DNA of 64,000 nt from Streptomyces curacoi (GCF_001513975.1 NZ_KQ947988.1:1-64000), one strand, 5' to 3'; shown: positions 52,794 through 61,839, counted from the stretch's first letter. Notes: generated by a model from the sequence alone, not told the origin. Numbers and translations are program-made.

Positions 52794-53793
52794 CTGCTCC
52801 TCCTGACCAGCCGTCGCCGAGCAGCCGTGCCCGGCCCTGCACCTGACTTACCAATCGGGCCCGTGCGATGACATCGGCGCTGTGCGCCGCCGACCCGCCC
52901 CCGGTGACGGCCCGGACGAAGCACGCGAGGGTGCCGGCGAACTGGTCGTCGGCCGGCAGGACGCGCTCCCGCACCTCGTCGGCGCGTTCCAGCCGAACCG
53001 TGGGGCGGAAGTCGGGCGGCGGGGTGAAGGCACGGTCGACGATGATCCGGCCCTCGCTCCCCCACAGTGTGTACGCGCAGCGGTAGGCGTGCTCGAAGCC
53101 GAAGGACACGTGTGCCGTGCGGCCGTCGGGCGCACACAGCAGCGCGTCGCCCGCCACGTCGACTTTCGCCTCGGTTCCCATCCGCAGCGTCGCCCCGACC
53201 ACATCGAGGTCGGGCCCGAGGAACATGCTCGCCGCGGCGAGCGGATACACGCCCGCGTCCAGCAGGCTGCCGCCGGCCAGCTCGGGCTGGTACCGGACGT
53301 TGCCGGGAGGCAGTGGGGGGAACCCGAACTCGCCGGTGAGCGAGCGCAGTTCACCGATGCTGCCCTCGTCCAGCATCTCGCGCACGGCGTCGTGCAGCGA
53401 GTGCTGGGTGAAGGTCAGGTTCTCCATCAGCGTCAGGCCGCGGGAGTCCGCGAGGCGGACCGCCGTCACGGTGTCCGGGTAGCGGGCGGTCAGCGGCTTC
53501 TCCGCGAGTACGTGCTTTCCCGCGCGCAGCGCCCGCACGATCCAGTCGTGGTGCAGTCCGGTGGGCAGGGAAACGTAGACCGCGTCGACATCCGGGCTCT
53601 CCAGCAGCGCCTCGTAGCCGACGACGGCCTCGCCGCCGAACCGCGCGGCGACCGCACGGGCGTTGTCCTCGCTCCGGGAGGCGACGGCGGCCACCGTCAG
53701 CTCCGGCACCTTCAGCGCGGCCGGCAGGGTACGGCGTCGGGCGATGTCGGAGCAGCCGAGAATGCCCAGCCGCACGGGACGCTCGTTCTTCAT
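52783..53793 (-). CDS. aviT: NDP-4-keto-6-deoxyhexose 3-ketoreductase (Gfo/Idh/MocA family)
   Basis: A 336-residue oxidoreductase. N-terminal NAD(P) fold LGILGCSDIARR; VLAEKPLT is the family EKP motif; then LDAGVYPLAAA near the active site. Next to a 2,3-dehydratase, this family (UrdT, OleW, SpnN types) reduces the 3-keto group formed in 2-deoxygenation. The symbol follows the avilamycin naming as I recall it and was not checked. Starts 4 nt after the 2,3-dehydratase stop. Confidence 0.8.
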   Translation of the reverse strand: MKNERPVRLGILGCSDIARRRTLPAALKVPELTVAAVASRSEDNARAVAARFGGEAVVGYEALLESPDVDAVYVSLPTGLHHDWIVRALRAGKHVLAEKPLTARYPDTVTAVRLADSRGLTLMENLTFTQHSLHDAVREMLDEGSIGELRSLTGEFGFPPLPPGNVRYQPELAGGSLLDAGVYPLAAASMFLGPDLDVVGATLRMGTEAKVDVAGDALLCAPDGRTAHVSFGFEHAYRCAYTLWGSEGRIIVDRAFTPPPDFRPTVRLERADEVRERVLPADDQFAGTLACFVRAVTGGGSAAHSADVIARARLVSQVQGRARLLGDGWSGGADGR

Positions 53794-53797
53794 GGGG

Positions 53798-55198
53798 TCA
53801 CCAACTCTGCAGGCAGGCGAGCAGGCTCCGGGCCTCGACGTTGACGTAGTAGCCGTGCCGCAGAAGCCGGGTGAGCTGGTGGGCGGTCACCCAGCAGTAG
53901 TCATCGGGGACGGCTACGGGGAAGTCGTCGTCGGCCTCGACCAGGAGATAGCTGTTCTGCGAGTGGTAGAAGCGCCCGCCCTCCTCGGCCAGGACGGCAC
54001 TGTAGAGGAGGCGCTCCCGGGAAGCGGTCAGGACGTAGTCGAGGAACCGCGGCGGCCCTTGCGGATAGTTCTCCGGGACGCACTGCACGGTCGGGCCCAT
54101 CTCCATGCCGTCCAGCAGGCCGGGCTGGAACCGGGCGTGGACGAGCAGGTGCGCGACCCCTTCGATGACCTTGATCACGAACGCGACGACTCCGCGCCCC
54201 TTCGGGAACAGCAGCGGCTGGTCCCATTCGGCCACCTCGCGGTCACCGACCTGGGCGGTCACCCCGATGATGCTGAAGTGCCGCCCGTCCTCGTGGGTGA
54301 TCTGCTCCGGAGTGCCGCGCCACCCGGGCAGGTCACGCAGGGGCGTCCGGTGTGCCGTCAGTTGGTGCCGGCTCTTGGCCTCGGTGAACCAGCGCAGCAC
54401 GGCCCCCATGTCGTTCAGGGAGGTGCCCTGGCCCGTCGACGACAGGACGAGTGCCGCCGCGACGTCACCGACCGGCACCGGCCGGGAGGCGGGGAACGTA
54501 TCCGCCGGGAGACAGGCCAGCACGGTCCGGGTGTCCATGTTGACCAGGCCGTCGATGCGCAGCAGCCGCCGCAGTTCGGTCAGCGGCAGCCAGTGGTAGC
54601 CCTTGGCGGCGGGCACGTCTTCAGCCACCTGGACGACCATGTTGCGGTTGCGCTTGCGCAGAAACCACGCGCCCTGCTCGGACTGCAGGACGTCCACCAG
54701 GGTCCGGCCCGCGCCGGCCTTGGTGAAGAACTCCAGATAACGGGTGCTCCGGCCCTGGTGGATGCGCGTGTAGTTGCTGCGGGTGGCCTGGACGGTCGGC
54801 GACAGCTGGATGCGGTTGTGGTTGCCGGGCTCGATCTTGGCCTGCACGAGGCAGTGCGGAACGCCGTCGACCTCCTTGACCAGCATGCCGAGGATGCCGA
54901 TCTCCGGCTGGTTGATGATGGGCTGGCTCCACTCGGGGACCGGCCCGTAACTGGTGCGCACCCGCAGGCCCTCGACGGCGAAGAAGGCTCCGGACTCGTG
55001 CGCGAGGTTTCCCGTGTCGGCGTCGAACCGCCATTGCCGCAGCTCGGTCAGCGGCGCCCGCGTCACCCGGCACTGCGCGGCTGCGGAGCACCGGGCGAAC
55101 CAGTCGATGAACTCCGCACCGGCGACGTCCGACAGGTACGACTCCGGGGGGAGGGCTCGTGCGAGGCCGCTGACCTGGCCTGCCGGGAGGCTTACCAC
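53798..55198 (-). CDS. aviS: NDP-hexose 2,3-dehydratase
   Basis: A 466-residue protein with the internal duplication of this family (two Hexose_dehydrat units). Half 1 (about 25-230) contains LTELRQWRFD, GAFFAVEGLRV, EWSQPIINQPEIGIL and SPTVQATRSNY; half 2 (about 245-460) contains LRDLPGWRG, GRHFSIIGVTA, EWDQPLLFPKGRG and GPTVQCVPENY. It removes the C2 hydroxyl from NDP-4-keto-6-deoxyhexose, the committed step to 2,6-dideoxysugars such as olivose. GTG start overlaps the preceding gene by 7 nt. Symbol by analogy with avilamycin AviS. Confidence 0.88.
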   Translation of the reverse strand: MVSLPAGQVSGLARALPPESYLSDVAGAEFIDWFARCSAAAQCRVTRAPLTELRQWRFDADTGNLAHESGAFFAVEGLRVRTSYGPVPEWSQPIINQPEIGILGMLVKEVDGVPHCLVQAKIEPGNHNRIQLSPTVQATRSNYTRIHQGRSTRYLEFFTKAGAGRTLVDVLQSEQGAWFLRKRNRNMVVQVAEDVPAAKGYHWLPLTELRRLLRIDGLVNMDTRTVLACLPADTFPASRPVPVGDVAAALVLSSTGQGTSLNDMGAVLRWFTEAKSRHQLTAHRTPLRDLPGWRGTPEQITHEDGRHFSIIGVTAQVGDREVAEWDQPLLFPKGRGVVAFVIKVIEGVAHLLVHARFQPGLLDGMEMGPTVQCVPENYPQGPPRFLDYVLTASRERLLYSAVLAEEGGRFYHSQNSYLLVEADDDFPVAVPDDYCWVTAHQLTRLLRHGYYVNVEARSLLACLQSW

Positions 55199-56238
55199 AG
55201 ACCGGCCTGTTCGAGAACGGCCTCGCCGGCGGCGTCCTCGCTGTCGGTGAGCAGGCGCAGGTCGCTGTCGACCATCATGGCGACCAGTTCCTCGAACGAG
55301 ACCTCGGGCTTCCAGCCGAGCTTCTGCCGAGCGCGGCTCAGGTCGGCGCAGAGCAGTTCCACCTCCGCCGGGCGCAGCAGCCGGGAATCCACCTCCACGT
55401 GGTCGCGCCAGTCCAGCCCGACGTGCGCGAAGGCGAACTCCACCAGATCGCGCACCCGGTGGGTGATCCCGGTGCCGAGGACGAGGTCCTCCGGCTCGTC
55501 CTGGGCGAGCATCATCGTCATGCCGCGCACATAGTCCCCTGCGAAGCCCCAGTCGCGTTCCGCCTCCAGGTTGCCCAGCCGGAGCTTGTCCATCAGGCCC
55601 AGCTTCACGGCGGCCACCCCGAGCGACACCTTCCGCGTGACGAACTCCGGGCCCCGGATCGGTGACTCGTGGTTGAACAGGATCCCGCTGACCGCGAACA
55701 TCCCGTACGACTCGCGGTAGTTCTGCACCATGTAGTGCCCGAAGGCCTTGGCCACCCCGTAGGGGCTGCGCGGGTGGAAGGGCGTGGTCTCGCTCTGCGG
55801 GGACTCCCGCACCTTTCCGAACATCTCCGAGGTGGAGGCCTGATAGAAGCGCGGGACGCCGCTGCTGGTGGTCCGGGAGCTGCTGAGCCCCGCCGTGATG
55901 CGAATGGCCTCCAGCATCCGCAGCACACCCTTGCCGGTCACCTCCGCGGCGACGGTGGGCTGCTTCCAGGAGACCGGGACGAACGACAGGGCGCCGAGGT
56001 TGTAGACCTCGGTGGGGCAGGACTGCTCGACAGCAGCGATCAGGCTCGTCTGGTCCAGCAAATCGCCGCTCACCACTCGGATGTCCGGGTGCAGGGGCCG
56101 ACCGTCGCGGGCATACGGCCGGCCCTGCCCGCGCACCATTCCGAAGACTTCATATCCGGATTCGATGAGTTGACGCGCAAGGTAAGTGCCATCCTGGCCA
56201 GTGATTCCCGTAATGAGCGCTCGCCTAGACAGAATCAT
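55192..56238 (-). CDS. GDP-mannose 4,6-dehydratase-like sugar-nucleotide dehydratase
   Basis: A 348-residue extended SDR of the GMD family. Cofactor loop ITGITGQDGTYLARQL, substrate segment ASTSEMFGKV, catalytic SPYGVAKAFGHYM (YxxxK), NHESPIRGPEFVTRK and RDWGFAGDYVRGM are all GMD hallmarks; dTDP-glucose 4,6-dehydratases look different at these places. First gene of the deoxysugar operon. Its GGGAG touches the ATG directly, an unusually short spacing, so a later start or inefficient initiation is possible. It would make GDP-4-keto-6-deoxymannose. Confidence 0.85.
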   Translation of the reverse strand: MILSRRALITGITGQDGTYLARQLIESGYEVFGMVRGQGRPYARDGRPLHPDIRVVSGDLLDQTSLIAAVEQSCPTEVYNLGALSFVPVSWKQPTVAAEVTGKGVLRMLEAIRITAGLSSSRTTSSGVPRFYQASTSEMFGKVRESPQSETTPFHPRSPYGVAKAFGHYMVQNYRESYGMFAVSGILFNHESPIRGPEFVTRKVSLGVAAVKLGLMDKLRLGNLEAERDWGFAGDYVRGMTMMLAQDEPEDLVLGTGITHRVRDLVEFAFAHVGLDWRDHVEVDSRLLRPAEVELLCADLSRARQKLGWKPEVSFEELVAMMVDSDLRLLTDSEDAAGEAVLEQAGLW

Positions 56239-56323
56239 CTCCCAGCCGTGAAGAATGCGTATCGCCAGTCACCGGAAACGGTACGGGAAGAGCACAGGTA
56301 AATCACTGTTCGCGCAAGCAGTA

Positions 56324-56337
56324 TAGTGAATTCACTA
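56324..56337. promoter_or_regulatory. Palindromic operator candidate, site 1
   Basis: Perfect 14-bp palindrome TAGTGAATTCACTA, 86 nt upstream of the GMD-like gene. A near copy stands in each of the other two promoter regions of the cluster segment. Confidence 0.6.
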
Positions 56338-56422
56338 GCGTCCCTTGCTGGACGGGACAACCATTCGGCCCGATCCCGCAATGAGGCTCCGCCGAGCACG
56401 GTGAAATTCCCGGAAAGGCTGC

Positions 56423-57475
56423 TCAGCCGAGCGGGTCCGCCGAAGCGGGCACGGCCTCGATCAGCCACAGGTCGGTTCCGGCCAGCGGCGTGACCGCTTC
56501 GACCGTCAGGCCCGCCGCCGCGCAGAGCTGTTCGAAGTCGCCACGCGTGCGCTCCAGCCCGTTGCCGTTGACGAGCAGGTTGAGGTCGTTGAGGTAGGTC
56601 GTCGGCACGGCGTCCGCGGGCACCGTGTCGGGCAGGACGTGCTCGACCATGACGATCCGGCCGTGCGCCGGCAGTGCCCGGCGGCAGTGCGCCAGAATCC
56701 TCGCGGCCCGCTCGTCCTCCCAGCCATGGACGACGCTCTTGAGCAGGTAGAGGTCACCGCCCTCGGGTACGGCGGCGAAGAAGTCGCCGACCTCCACCGC
56801 GCAGCGGTCCGCGACGCCCGCCGCCGCCAGCACCTCCCCGGCCTGCGCGACCCCGGCGGCCGAGTCGTACAGCACGCCGCGCAGCGAGGGGTGCGCGCGC
56901 AGCACCGCGGCCAGCAGCGTCCCGTCCCCGCCCCCGACGTCCACCACGGTGCGGACGCCGGAGAAGTCCTGGTGCACCGCGACCAGGCCGGCGATCCCAC
57001 CGGTGCCCTGGCTCATCGCCGCGTTGTAGAGCCACGACAGGTCGGGGTCGTCCGCCAGGTACGCGAAGAAGTCCCGGCCGAAGACGTGGTCGAAGGCCGG
57101 GCCGCCGGTGCGGACGCTGTGGTCCAGGTGCTGCCAGGCCGTCGCGACCGCGGGATCGGTGAGCATCCGGGTCAGTGAGTGGAAGGACGGCGAGCGGTCG
57201 GCGCGCAGCAGCTCCCCGACCGGCGTCAGGGCGAACACGCCAGGCTTGGACTCACGCAGCACTCCCAGCGCGGCCAGGCCGCGCAACAGCCGGTTCATGG
57301 CGGCGGGTTCGCTCTCGAAGTCGGCGGCCAGCCCGTCGGCGGTCCGTTCGCCCTCCCCGATCGCGTCGGGCAGCCGCAGCCGCACCGCAAGGCCCACGAC
57401 CTGGGTGGCCATTCCACCGAACACCAGTCGGATCAGGTCCGTCCAGGGGGGCGCCACGGCCTGCTTCTCCGCCAT
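56423..57475 (-). CDS. O-methyltransferase (Methyltransf_2 type)
   Basis: A 350-residue SAM enzyme. N-terminal winged-helix dimerisation domain (about 10-100: LRLPDAIGEGERTADGLA), C-terminal catalytic domain with VVDVGGGDGTLLAAVL, GDFFAAVPEGGDLYLLKSVV-type motif IV region (only partly quoted) and the His in VVHGWEDE expected as base in this family. In avilamycin an enzyme of this type methylates the orsellinic-acid unit that the halogenase dichlorinates; the halogenase lies just beyond the next gene. Alternatively it methylates a sugar hydroxyl. Starts after a 4-nt gap from the oxygenase gene. Confidence 0.8.
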   Translation of the reverse strand: MAEKQAVAPPWTDLIRLVFGGMATQVVGLAVRLRLPDAIGEGERTADGLAADFESEPAAMNRLLRGLAALGVLRESKPGVFALTPVGELLRADRSPSFHSLTRMLTDPAVATAWQHLDHSVRTGGPAFDHVFGRDFFAYLADDPDLSWLYNAAMSQGTGGIAGLVAVHQDFSGVRTVVDVGGGDGTLLAAVLRAHPSLRGVLYDSAAGVAQAGEVLAAAGVADRCAVEVGDFFAAVPEGGDLYLLKSVVHGWEDERAARILAHCRRALPAHGRIVMVEHVLPDTVPADAVPTTYLNDLNLLVNGNGLERTRGDFEQLCAAAGLTVEAVTPLAGTDLWLIEAVPASADPLG

Positions 57476-57479
57476 CTCG

Positions 57480-58331
57480 TCACCGGCCCTCTCGTCGCGG
57501 TATGTCCTTGCCCAGGCCCCGGCGCACGGCCTGCTCGACCGGGGTGTACCGCCCGTCGGGCCGGTCGAGTTCGAGCTGCCCCACGGGCAGCAGGTTCGGC
57601 TGGGCCATGAAACGCGGGCGGGTGCCGGTGTTGGCCACCGGCGTGTGCACCAGGAAGGGGTGGCACAAATAGGCGTCCCCGGCCTTCCCCGTCGCCGACC
57701 TGAGCGGCCGGTCCCGTCCCACCTCCCCGGCCTCCAGGTAGGTGCCCTCCGCGCCATACGGCTCCAGCAGCGGCGGCACGTCCAGGTGGGAGCCGGCGCG
57801 GATCAGCGTGGGCGCGTCCTCCTCGCCGGTGTCCGAGAACAGGAGCAGGAGCAGCAGCGCCCGGCCACGGGACCACACGTTGTAGCGGAAGACCTTGTCG
57901 TAGTCCGGCGGGATCACGTCCAGCTCACCGGACCAGTCCCGGTCGGCGTCCGCGTCCTCGGCCAGGAAGCTGGCGTCGATGTGCCAGCCGTAGTCCTCGG
58001 TCTCCTCGGGCCGCTTCGTCACGGGAAACCGCACCGGGAACGTGCCGACCTGCGTCAGCGGCTGCCACCGGCCCTCCCCGGCGAGCTGGTCGTAGGCGGC
58101 GTGCAGCGTCGGGGTGTTGGCGGCGCGCAGGAACACGTCGTCGTCGCGCACCCCCAGCCGGACCACTTCCCGCGTCCAGGTGGCCGGGTCGTCGGGGTCC
58201 ATGTCCAGTTGCCGCCACAGCAGGGCGCACGCCTCTTCGGCGAGCTCCGCGGGGAACGCACCCGGCAAGTGGATGAAGCCGTCGGAGACGAAGCTCTCAA
58301 GCTGCGCCTCGGTCAGTACGCGGGTTCCCAT
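57480..58331 (-). CDS. PhyH-type Fe(II)/2-oxoglutarate oxygenase (orthosomycin class)
   Basis: A 283-residue phytanoyl-CoA-hydroxylase-like protein. The facial triad is visible as WHIDASF (His and Asp) and CHPFLVHTP (distal His), with Arg in RPRFMAQPN for 2-oxoglutarate. Orthosomycin clusters carry several such oxygenases that form orthoester bridges or the methylenedioxy ring; which reaction this one does cannot be read from sequence. ATG was chosen over a GTG directly before it (AGGAG spacing). Confidence 0.8.
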   Translation of the reverse strand: MGTRVLTEAQLESFVSDGFIHLPGAFPAELAEEACALLWRQLDMDPDDPATWTREVVRLGVRDDDVFLRAANTPTLHAAYDQLAGEGRWQPLTQVGTFPVRFPVTKRPEETEDYGWHIDASFLAEDADADRDWSGELDVIPPDYDKVFRYNVWSRGRALLLLLLFSDTGEEDAPTLIRAGSHLDVPPLLEPYGAEGTYLEAGEVGRDRPLRSATGKAGDAYLCHPFLVHTPVANTGTRPRFMAQPNLLPVGQLELDRPDGRYTPVEQAVRRGLGKDIPRREGR

Positions 58332-58410
58332 CACGCTCCTTTACAGGACGGTCGCCGAGCTCGGCACTAATCCCGAAGCGGATGCTACATAGTCGCGCAT
58401 GAAGAAGAAC

Positions 58411-58424
58411 TAGAGATTCCACTA
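58411..58424. promoter_or_regulatory. Palindromic operator candidate, site 2
   Basis: TAGAGATTCCACTA matches site 1 at 11 of 14 positions and lies in the divergent region between the oxygenase and halogenase genes, 80 nt and 111 nt from their starts. Confidence 0.5.
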
Positions 58425-58534
58425 GAGCGTCGCGACTACACTCGGAGAAGTATTTCACAATTACCCGTGCCGGATGTTCATTTCTATCCGCAATGCGCCG
58501 CGACGTGAAACCTGAATTATCAGTGGGGAGCTCC

Positions 58535-59992
58535 ATGTCCAAAAAAGTGCTCGTGATCGGCGGTGGGCCGGCGGGATCCACGGCGGCCTCCTTGCTCAGC
58601 AAGGCCGGCATGTCCGTGAAGCTACTGGAACGGGAGACTTTCCCGCGCTACCACATCGGCGAGTCGATCGCCTCCTCGTGCCGCACCATCATCGACCTCG
58701 TCGGCGCGCTGGAGGAGGTCGACTCCCGCGGTTACACGGTCAAGAACGGCGTGCTGCTGCGCTGGGGCAAGGAGGACTGGGCGATCGACTGGCCGAAGAT
58801 CTTCGGTCCCGACGTCCGCTCCTGGCAGGTCGACCGAGACGACTTCGACCACGTGCTCCTGAAGAACGCGGTCAAGCAGGGCGCCGACGTCACCGAGGGC
58901 GTCACGGTCAAGCGCGTGCTGTTCGACGGCGACCGCGCGGCAGGGGCGGAGTGGCTGGACCCCGACACCGGTGAGCTGGTCAGCGAGGAGTTCGACTACG
59001 TCATCGACGCCTCCGGCCGGGCCGGCGTCATCTCCAAGCACCTGAAGAACCGCCGCCCGCACGAGATCTTCCGCAACGTCGCGATCTGGGGCTACTGGCA
59101 GGGCGGCTCCCTGCTGCCCAGTTCGCCCACAGGGGGCATCAACGTCATCAGCGCCCCGGACGGCTGGTACTGGGTGATCCCGCTGCGCGGGGACCGGTAC
59201 AGCGTCGGTTTCGTCTGCCACCAGGACCGGTTCCTGGAGCGCCGCCGGGAACACGCCGACCTGGAGGCGATGCTGGCCTCGCTGGTCGAGGAATCCCCGA
59301 CCGTGCGCGACCTCATGGCGAACGGCGTCTACCAGCCGGGCGCACGGGTGGAGCAGGACTTCTCCTACGTCGCCGACAGCTTCCACGGCCCCGGCTACTA
59401 CCTCGCCGGCGACGCCGCCTGCTTCCTCGACCCGCTGCTGTCCACCGGCGTCCACCTGGCGCTCTACAGCGGCATGCTGGCCGCGACGTCCGTGCTCGCC
59501 ACGGTGAACAAGGACGTCATGGAGGAGGAGGCCGGGGCGTTCTACGAGTCGCTCTACCGCAACGCCTACCAGCGGCTGTTCACCCTGGTGTCCGGCGTGT
59601 ACCAGCAACAGGCCGGCAAGGCCGCCTACTTCGGGCTGGCCGACGCGATGACCCCGGAGCGCGCCACGGCCGAGTACGAGCAGGTCGACGGCGCGGTGGC
59701 CTTCGCCGAACTGGTCGCGGGACTCGCCGACATCCACGACGCCGTCACCGGCACGCACGAGGACCGCGCCCAGCAGGCGCACGCCCAGGCCGACGCCCTG
59801 CCGGAGGACAACTCCGTCCGCCAGTTGCTCGCTGCGGCCGAGAACGCCCGTTTGATGGCGGCGGCCGGGACACCCGCCGCACCGGTCAGCGAGGCTCCCG
59901 GCAAGATGGACGCCCACGACCTCTACGACCCCGCCACGGGGCTCTACCTGGTGACCAGCCCGACGCTGGGAATCGGCCGGTCCAGGCCCTGA
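58535..59992 (+). CDS. aviH: Flavin-dependent halogenase
   Basis: A 485-residue FADH2-dependent halogenase of the type acting on phenolic polyketide units. FAD-binding VLVIGGGPAGSTAASLL, then ERETFPRYHIGES, a conserved Lys70 in YTVKNGVLLRW, the halogenase motif GWYWVIPL and the FLDPLLSTGVHLAL segment. No FAD reductase gene is seen nearby. In avilamycin the homologue AviH chlorinates the isoeverninic acid moiety. ATG preceded by GGGGAG. Symbol assigned from cluster similarity recalled from memory. Confidence 0.88.
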   Translation: MSKKVLVIGGGPAGSTAASLLSKAGMSVKLLERETFPRYHIGESIASSCRTIIDLVGALEEVDSRGYTVKNGVLLRWGKEDWAIDWPKIFGPDVRSWQVDRDDFDHVLLKNAVKQGADVTEGVTVKRVLFDGDRAAGAEWLDPDTGELVSEEFDYVIDASGRAGVISKHLKNRRPHEIFRNVAIWGYWQGGSLLPSSPTGGINVISAPDGWYWVIPLRGDRYSVGFVCHQDRFLERRREHADLEAMLASLVEESPTVRDLMANGVYQPGARVEQDFSYVADSFHGPGYYLAGDAACFLDPLLSTGVHLALYSGMLAATSVLATVNKDVMEEEAGAFYESLYRNAYQRLFTLVSGVYQQQAGKAAYFGLADAMTPERATAEYEQVDGAVAFAELVAGLADIHDAVTGTHEDRAQQAHAQADALPEDNSVRQLLAAAENARLMAAAGTPAAPVSEAPGKMDAHDLYDPATGLYLVTSPTLGIGRSRP

Positions 59993-60002
59993 TCACAGCG
60001 TT

Positions 60003-60050
60003 GATGCCGGGCTTCACCACTCGGTGGGTACGAGGGTGGAGCCCGGCATC
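60003..60050. terminator. Bidirectional terminator between converging genes
   Basis: GATGCCGGGCTTCACC pairs with GGTGGAGCCCGGCATC (16 pairs including one G-U) across a 16-nt loop, between the halogenase stop and the converging epimerase stop. Confidence 0.7.
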
Positions 60051-60069
60051 GCTCCGTCCGCCGACGCGT

Positions 60070-61002
60070 CTAACGCGTCGAGGCGGAAGGGGCCCGGCCG
60101 GCGTCGTGGAGCACGCGCTCCCAGCACTGCCGGACACCCTCGGTCAGGGGGATGGCGGCCCGCCAGTCGAGTTCGGCGCGGGCCCGTGCGACATCCAGCC
60201 AGTTGCCCTGCCGGTCGAAGGACCGCCCCCGCTCCCAGCGCACCGCGACGGAGCCGCCGGTCACACCGGACACGATCTCCAGCAGGCCGCTCAGCGAAGT
60301 GGGCACGCCCGAGCCGACGTTCACCACGGCGGGCAGCCGGCCGCCGCCGACCCGGCTGCGCAGCGCGAGCAGGAACCGGGTGACGTCGTCGACGTGGACA
60401 TAGTCCCGGACCACATGCGGATCGCCGAACACCCGCACGGGCTCGCCCCGGGCGGCCGCCGTCAGCCAGTGCGGCAGCACGCCGAACCCGCGCAGGGCGC
60501 GCTGGCCGGGACCGTAGACATTGCTCAACCGCGCGACCACGGCACGGACGGCATCCGAGTGCCGGCACAGCTCGCGTTCGAGGCGGAGCTTGGCGTGCCC
60601 GTAGACGGAATCGGGCCGGGTCGGGCTGGTCTCCCGGTACGGCGGCTCGACCTCGGGCGCATAGACCGCCCCGCCCGAGCTGGCCAGTACGAACACCGGG
60701 CGGTGTCCCGCTCTGGACAACGCCTCCAGCACCTCGACCAGCAGTCGGCGTTCGGCCTCCACCAGGTCGGGCCGCCGTTCGGCGAGGACCGGACTCAGGC
60801 CGGCGGCCAGGAAGTAGACGATGTCGGCCTCCGCCAGTCCCGGGGCGGCCCGGCCGCCGACCACCGGCGGGAACGCCCGGTTGAAGGCGGCCGGCGCGCG
60901 CGGGCCGTCAGCGGTGAGCCGGGCCGTCAGCCGGGATCCGATGAAACCCGTCGCCCCGATCACCGCCGTACGGTCCCCGGGCAGCAGGTCCGCCGTGGTC
61001 AC
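60070..61002 (-). CDS. NAD-dependent epimerase/dehydratase (sugar nucleotide type)
   Basis: A 310-residue extended SDR. Rossmann motif AVIGATGFIGSRL, LASSGGAVYAP in the substrate region, catalytic SVYGHAKLRLE (Tyr/Lys), then NVYGPGQ and RDYVHVDDVTRF, all typical of UDP- or TDP-hexose 4-epimerases and related reductases. GTG start overlaps the HAD gene's stop (GTGA), so coupled. Its sugar is unknown. Confidence 0.78.
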   Translation of the reverse strand: MTTADLLPGDRTAVIGATGFIGSRLTARLTADGPRAPAAFNRAFPPVVGGRAAPGLAEADIVYFLAAGLSPVLAERRPDLVEAERRLLVEVLEALSRAGHRPVFVLASSGGAVYAPEVEPPYRETSPTRPDSVYGHAKLRLERELCRHSDAVRAVVARLSNVYGPGQRALRGFGVLPHWLTAAARGEPVRVFGDPHVVRDYVHVDDVTRFLLALRSRVGGGRLPAVVNVGSGVPTSLSGLLEIVSGVTGGSVAVRWERGRSFDRQGNWLDVARARAELDWRAAIPLTEGVRQCWERVLHDAGRAPSASTR

Positions 61003-61721
61003 AGCGCACCGAGGCGCGCCAGGGGCGACGCGGCCAGGTCGGCGAGGGAGGCGACCCGCGGCACGTCGTCCCCCGGAGGCACGGTACGGACCGCGCGCAG
61101 GGCGCGGTAAGCCCGGGTGAGGTCCGGATGGACGCCCGGTGGCCTGCGGTAGCCGTCCTCCGGCAGCACGAACACCGCCGGGCAGCCCAGGGAACGGGCG
61201 GGTGCCACGTCGTGGTCGACACGGTTGCCCACCACCAGCAGCTCGCCGGGGGGTAGGCCGAGCCGGGCCAGGGCGATGCCCAGCAGCCGTGGATCGGGCT
61301 TGGCGACCCCTTCGAAGCAGTCGAGGACCACCGTCTCCAGGACGGCGGTCAGCCCCCATTCAGCGAGTACGTCGGCGCACTCGGGCGGCTGATTCGCGAC
61401 CACCGTCGTCGGCATTTCGCGGGCGAGGGCCGTGACCGCCGCAATCGAACCAGGAATCTCCTGGGCCAGTTCCCGCCAGGCCCGTCGAACCCGGACCCAG
61501 CTCTCGTCGGCCGCTGCCGAAGAGAGAATGCCCGGTCGCTCCGCCGGCGTTTTCCCGTCCAGATAGAAACGCTCGGTGTCCTCGATGAAATCGCGGAGGG
61601 TGACACTCGGATCAGCGGTGACCGCAAGGTCGAAGGTCCCCTGAAGCCAAGCCAGTTCGAAAGGCTCGTCGTAGTAGATGACGCCTCCGACATCCAACGC
61701 AATCGCACTGTGTCCAGTCAT
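60999..61721 (-). CDS. HAD-superfamily hydrolase-like protein
   Basis: A 240-residue protein with HAD motifs: I is ALDVGGVIYYDEP (a nucleophile Asp, but Gly instead of the usual second Asp), II is TTVVANQP (Ser/Thr replaced by Ala-Asn), III/IV is GVAKPDPRLL followed by VVGNRVDHDVAPA (normally GD). The changes at the acid/base and motif IV positions may mean it is not a normal phosphatase. Divergent from an orthosomycin-type oxygenase gene and sharing its promoter region. Confidence 0.75.
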   Translation of the reverse strand: MTGHSAIALDVGGVIYYDEPFELAWLQGTFDLAVTADPSVTLRDFIEDTERFYLDGKTPAERPGILSSAAADESWVRVRRAWRELAQEIPGSIAAVTALAREMPTTVVANQPPECADVLAEWGLTAVLETVVLDCFEGVAKPDPRLLGIALARLGLPPGELLVVGNRVDHDVAPARSLGCPAVFVLPEDGYRRPPGVHPDLTRAYRALRAVRTVPPGDDVPRVASLADLAASPLARLGAL

Positions 61722-61825
61722 AGCAACCCGCTCCCGTATTTTACATACGTCGCGCCGAGAGTATTACACGCGCATCAATGGGAGCGCCGCCCGACGGCCA
61801 GAGATTCACCGCTACCGGCAAGAGT

Positions 61826-61839
61826 CTAGTCAATTCACT
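61826..61839. promoter_or_regulatory. Palindromic operator candidate, site 3
   Basis: TAGTCAATTCACTA matches site 1 at 13 of 14 positions and lies between the divergent HAD and oxygenase genes, 105 nt and 81 nt from their starts. Confidence 0.55.
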
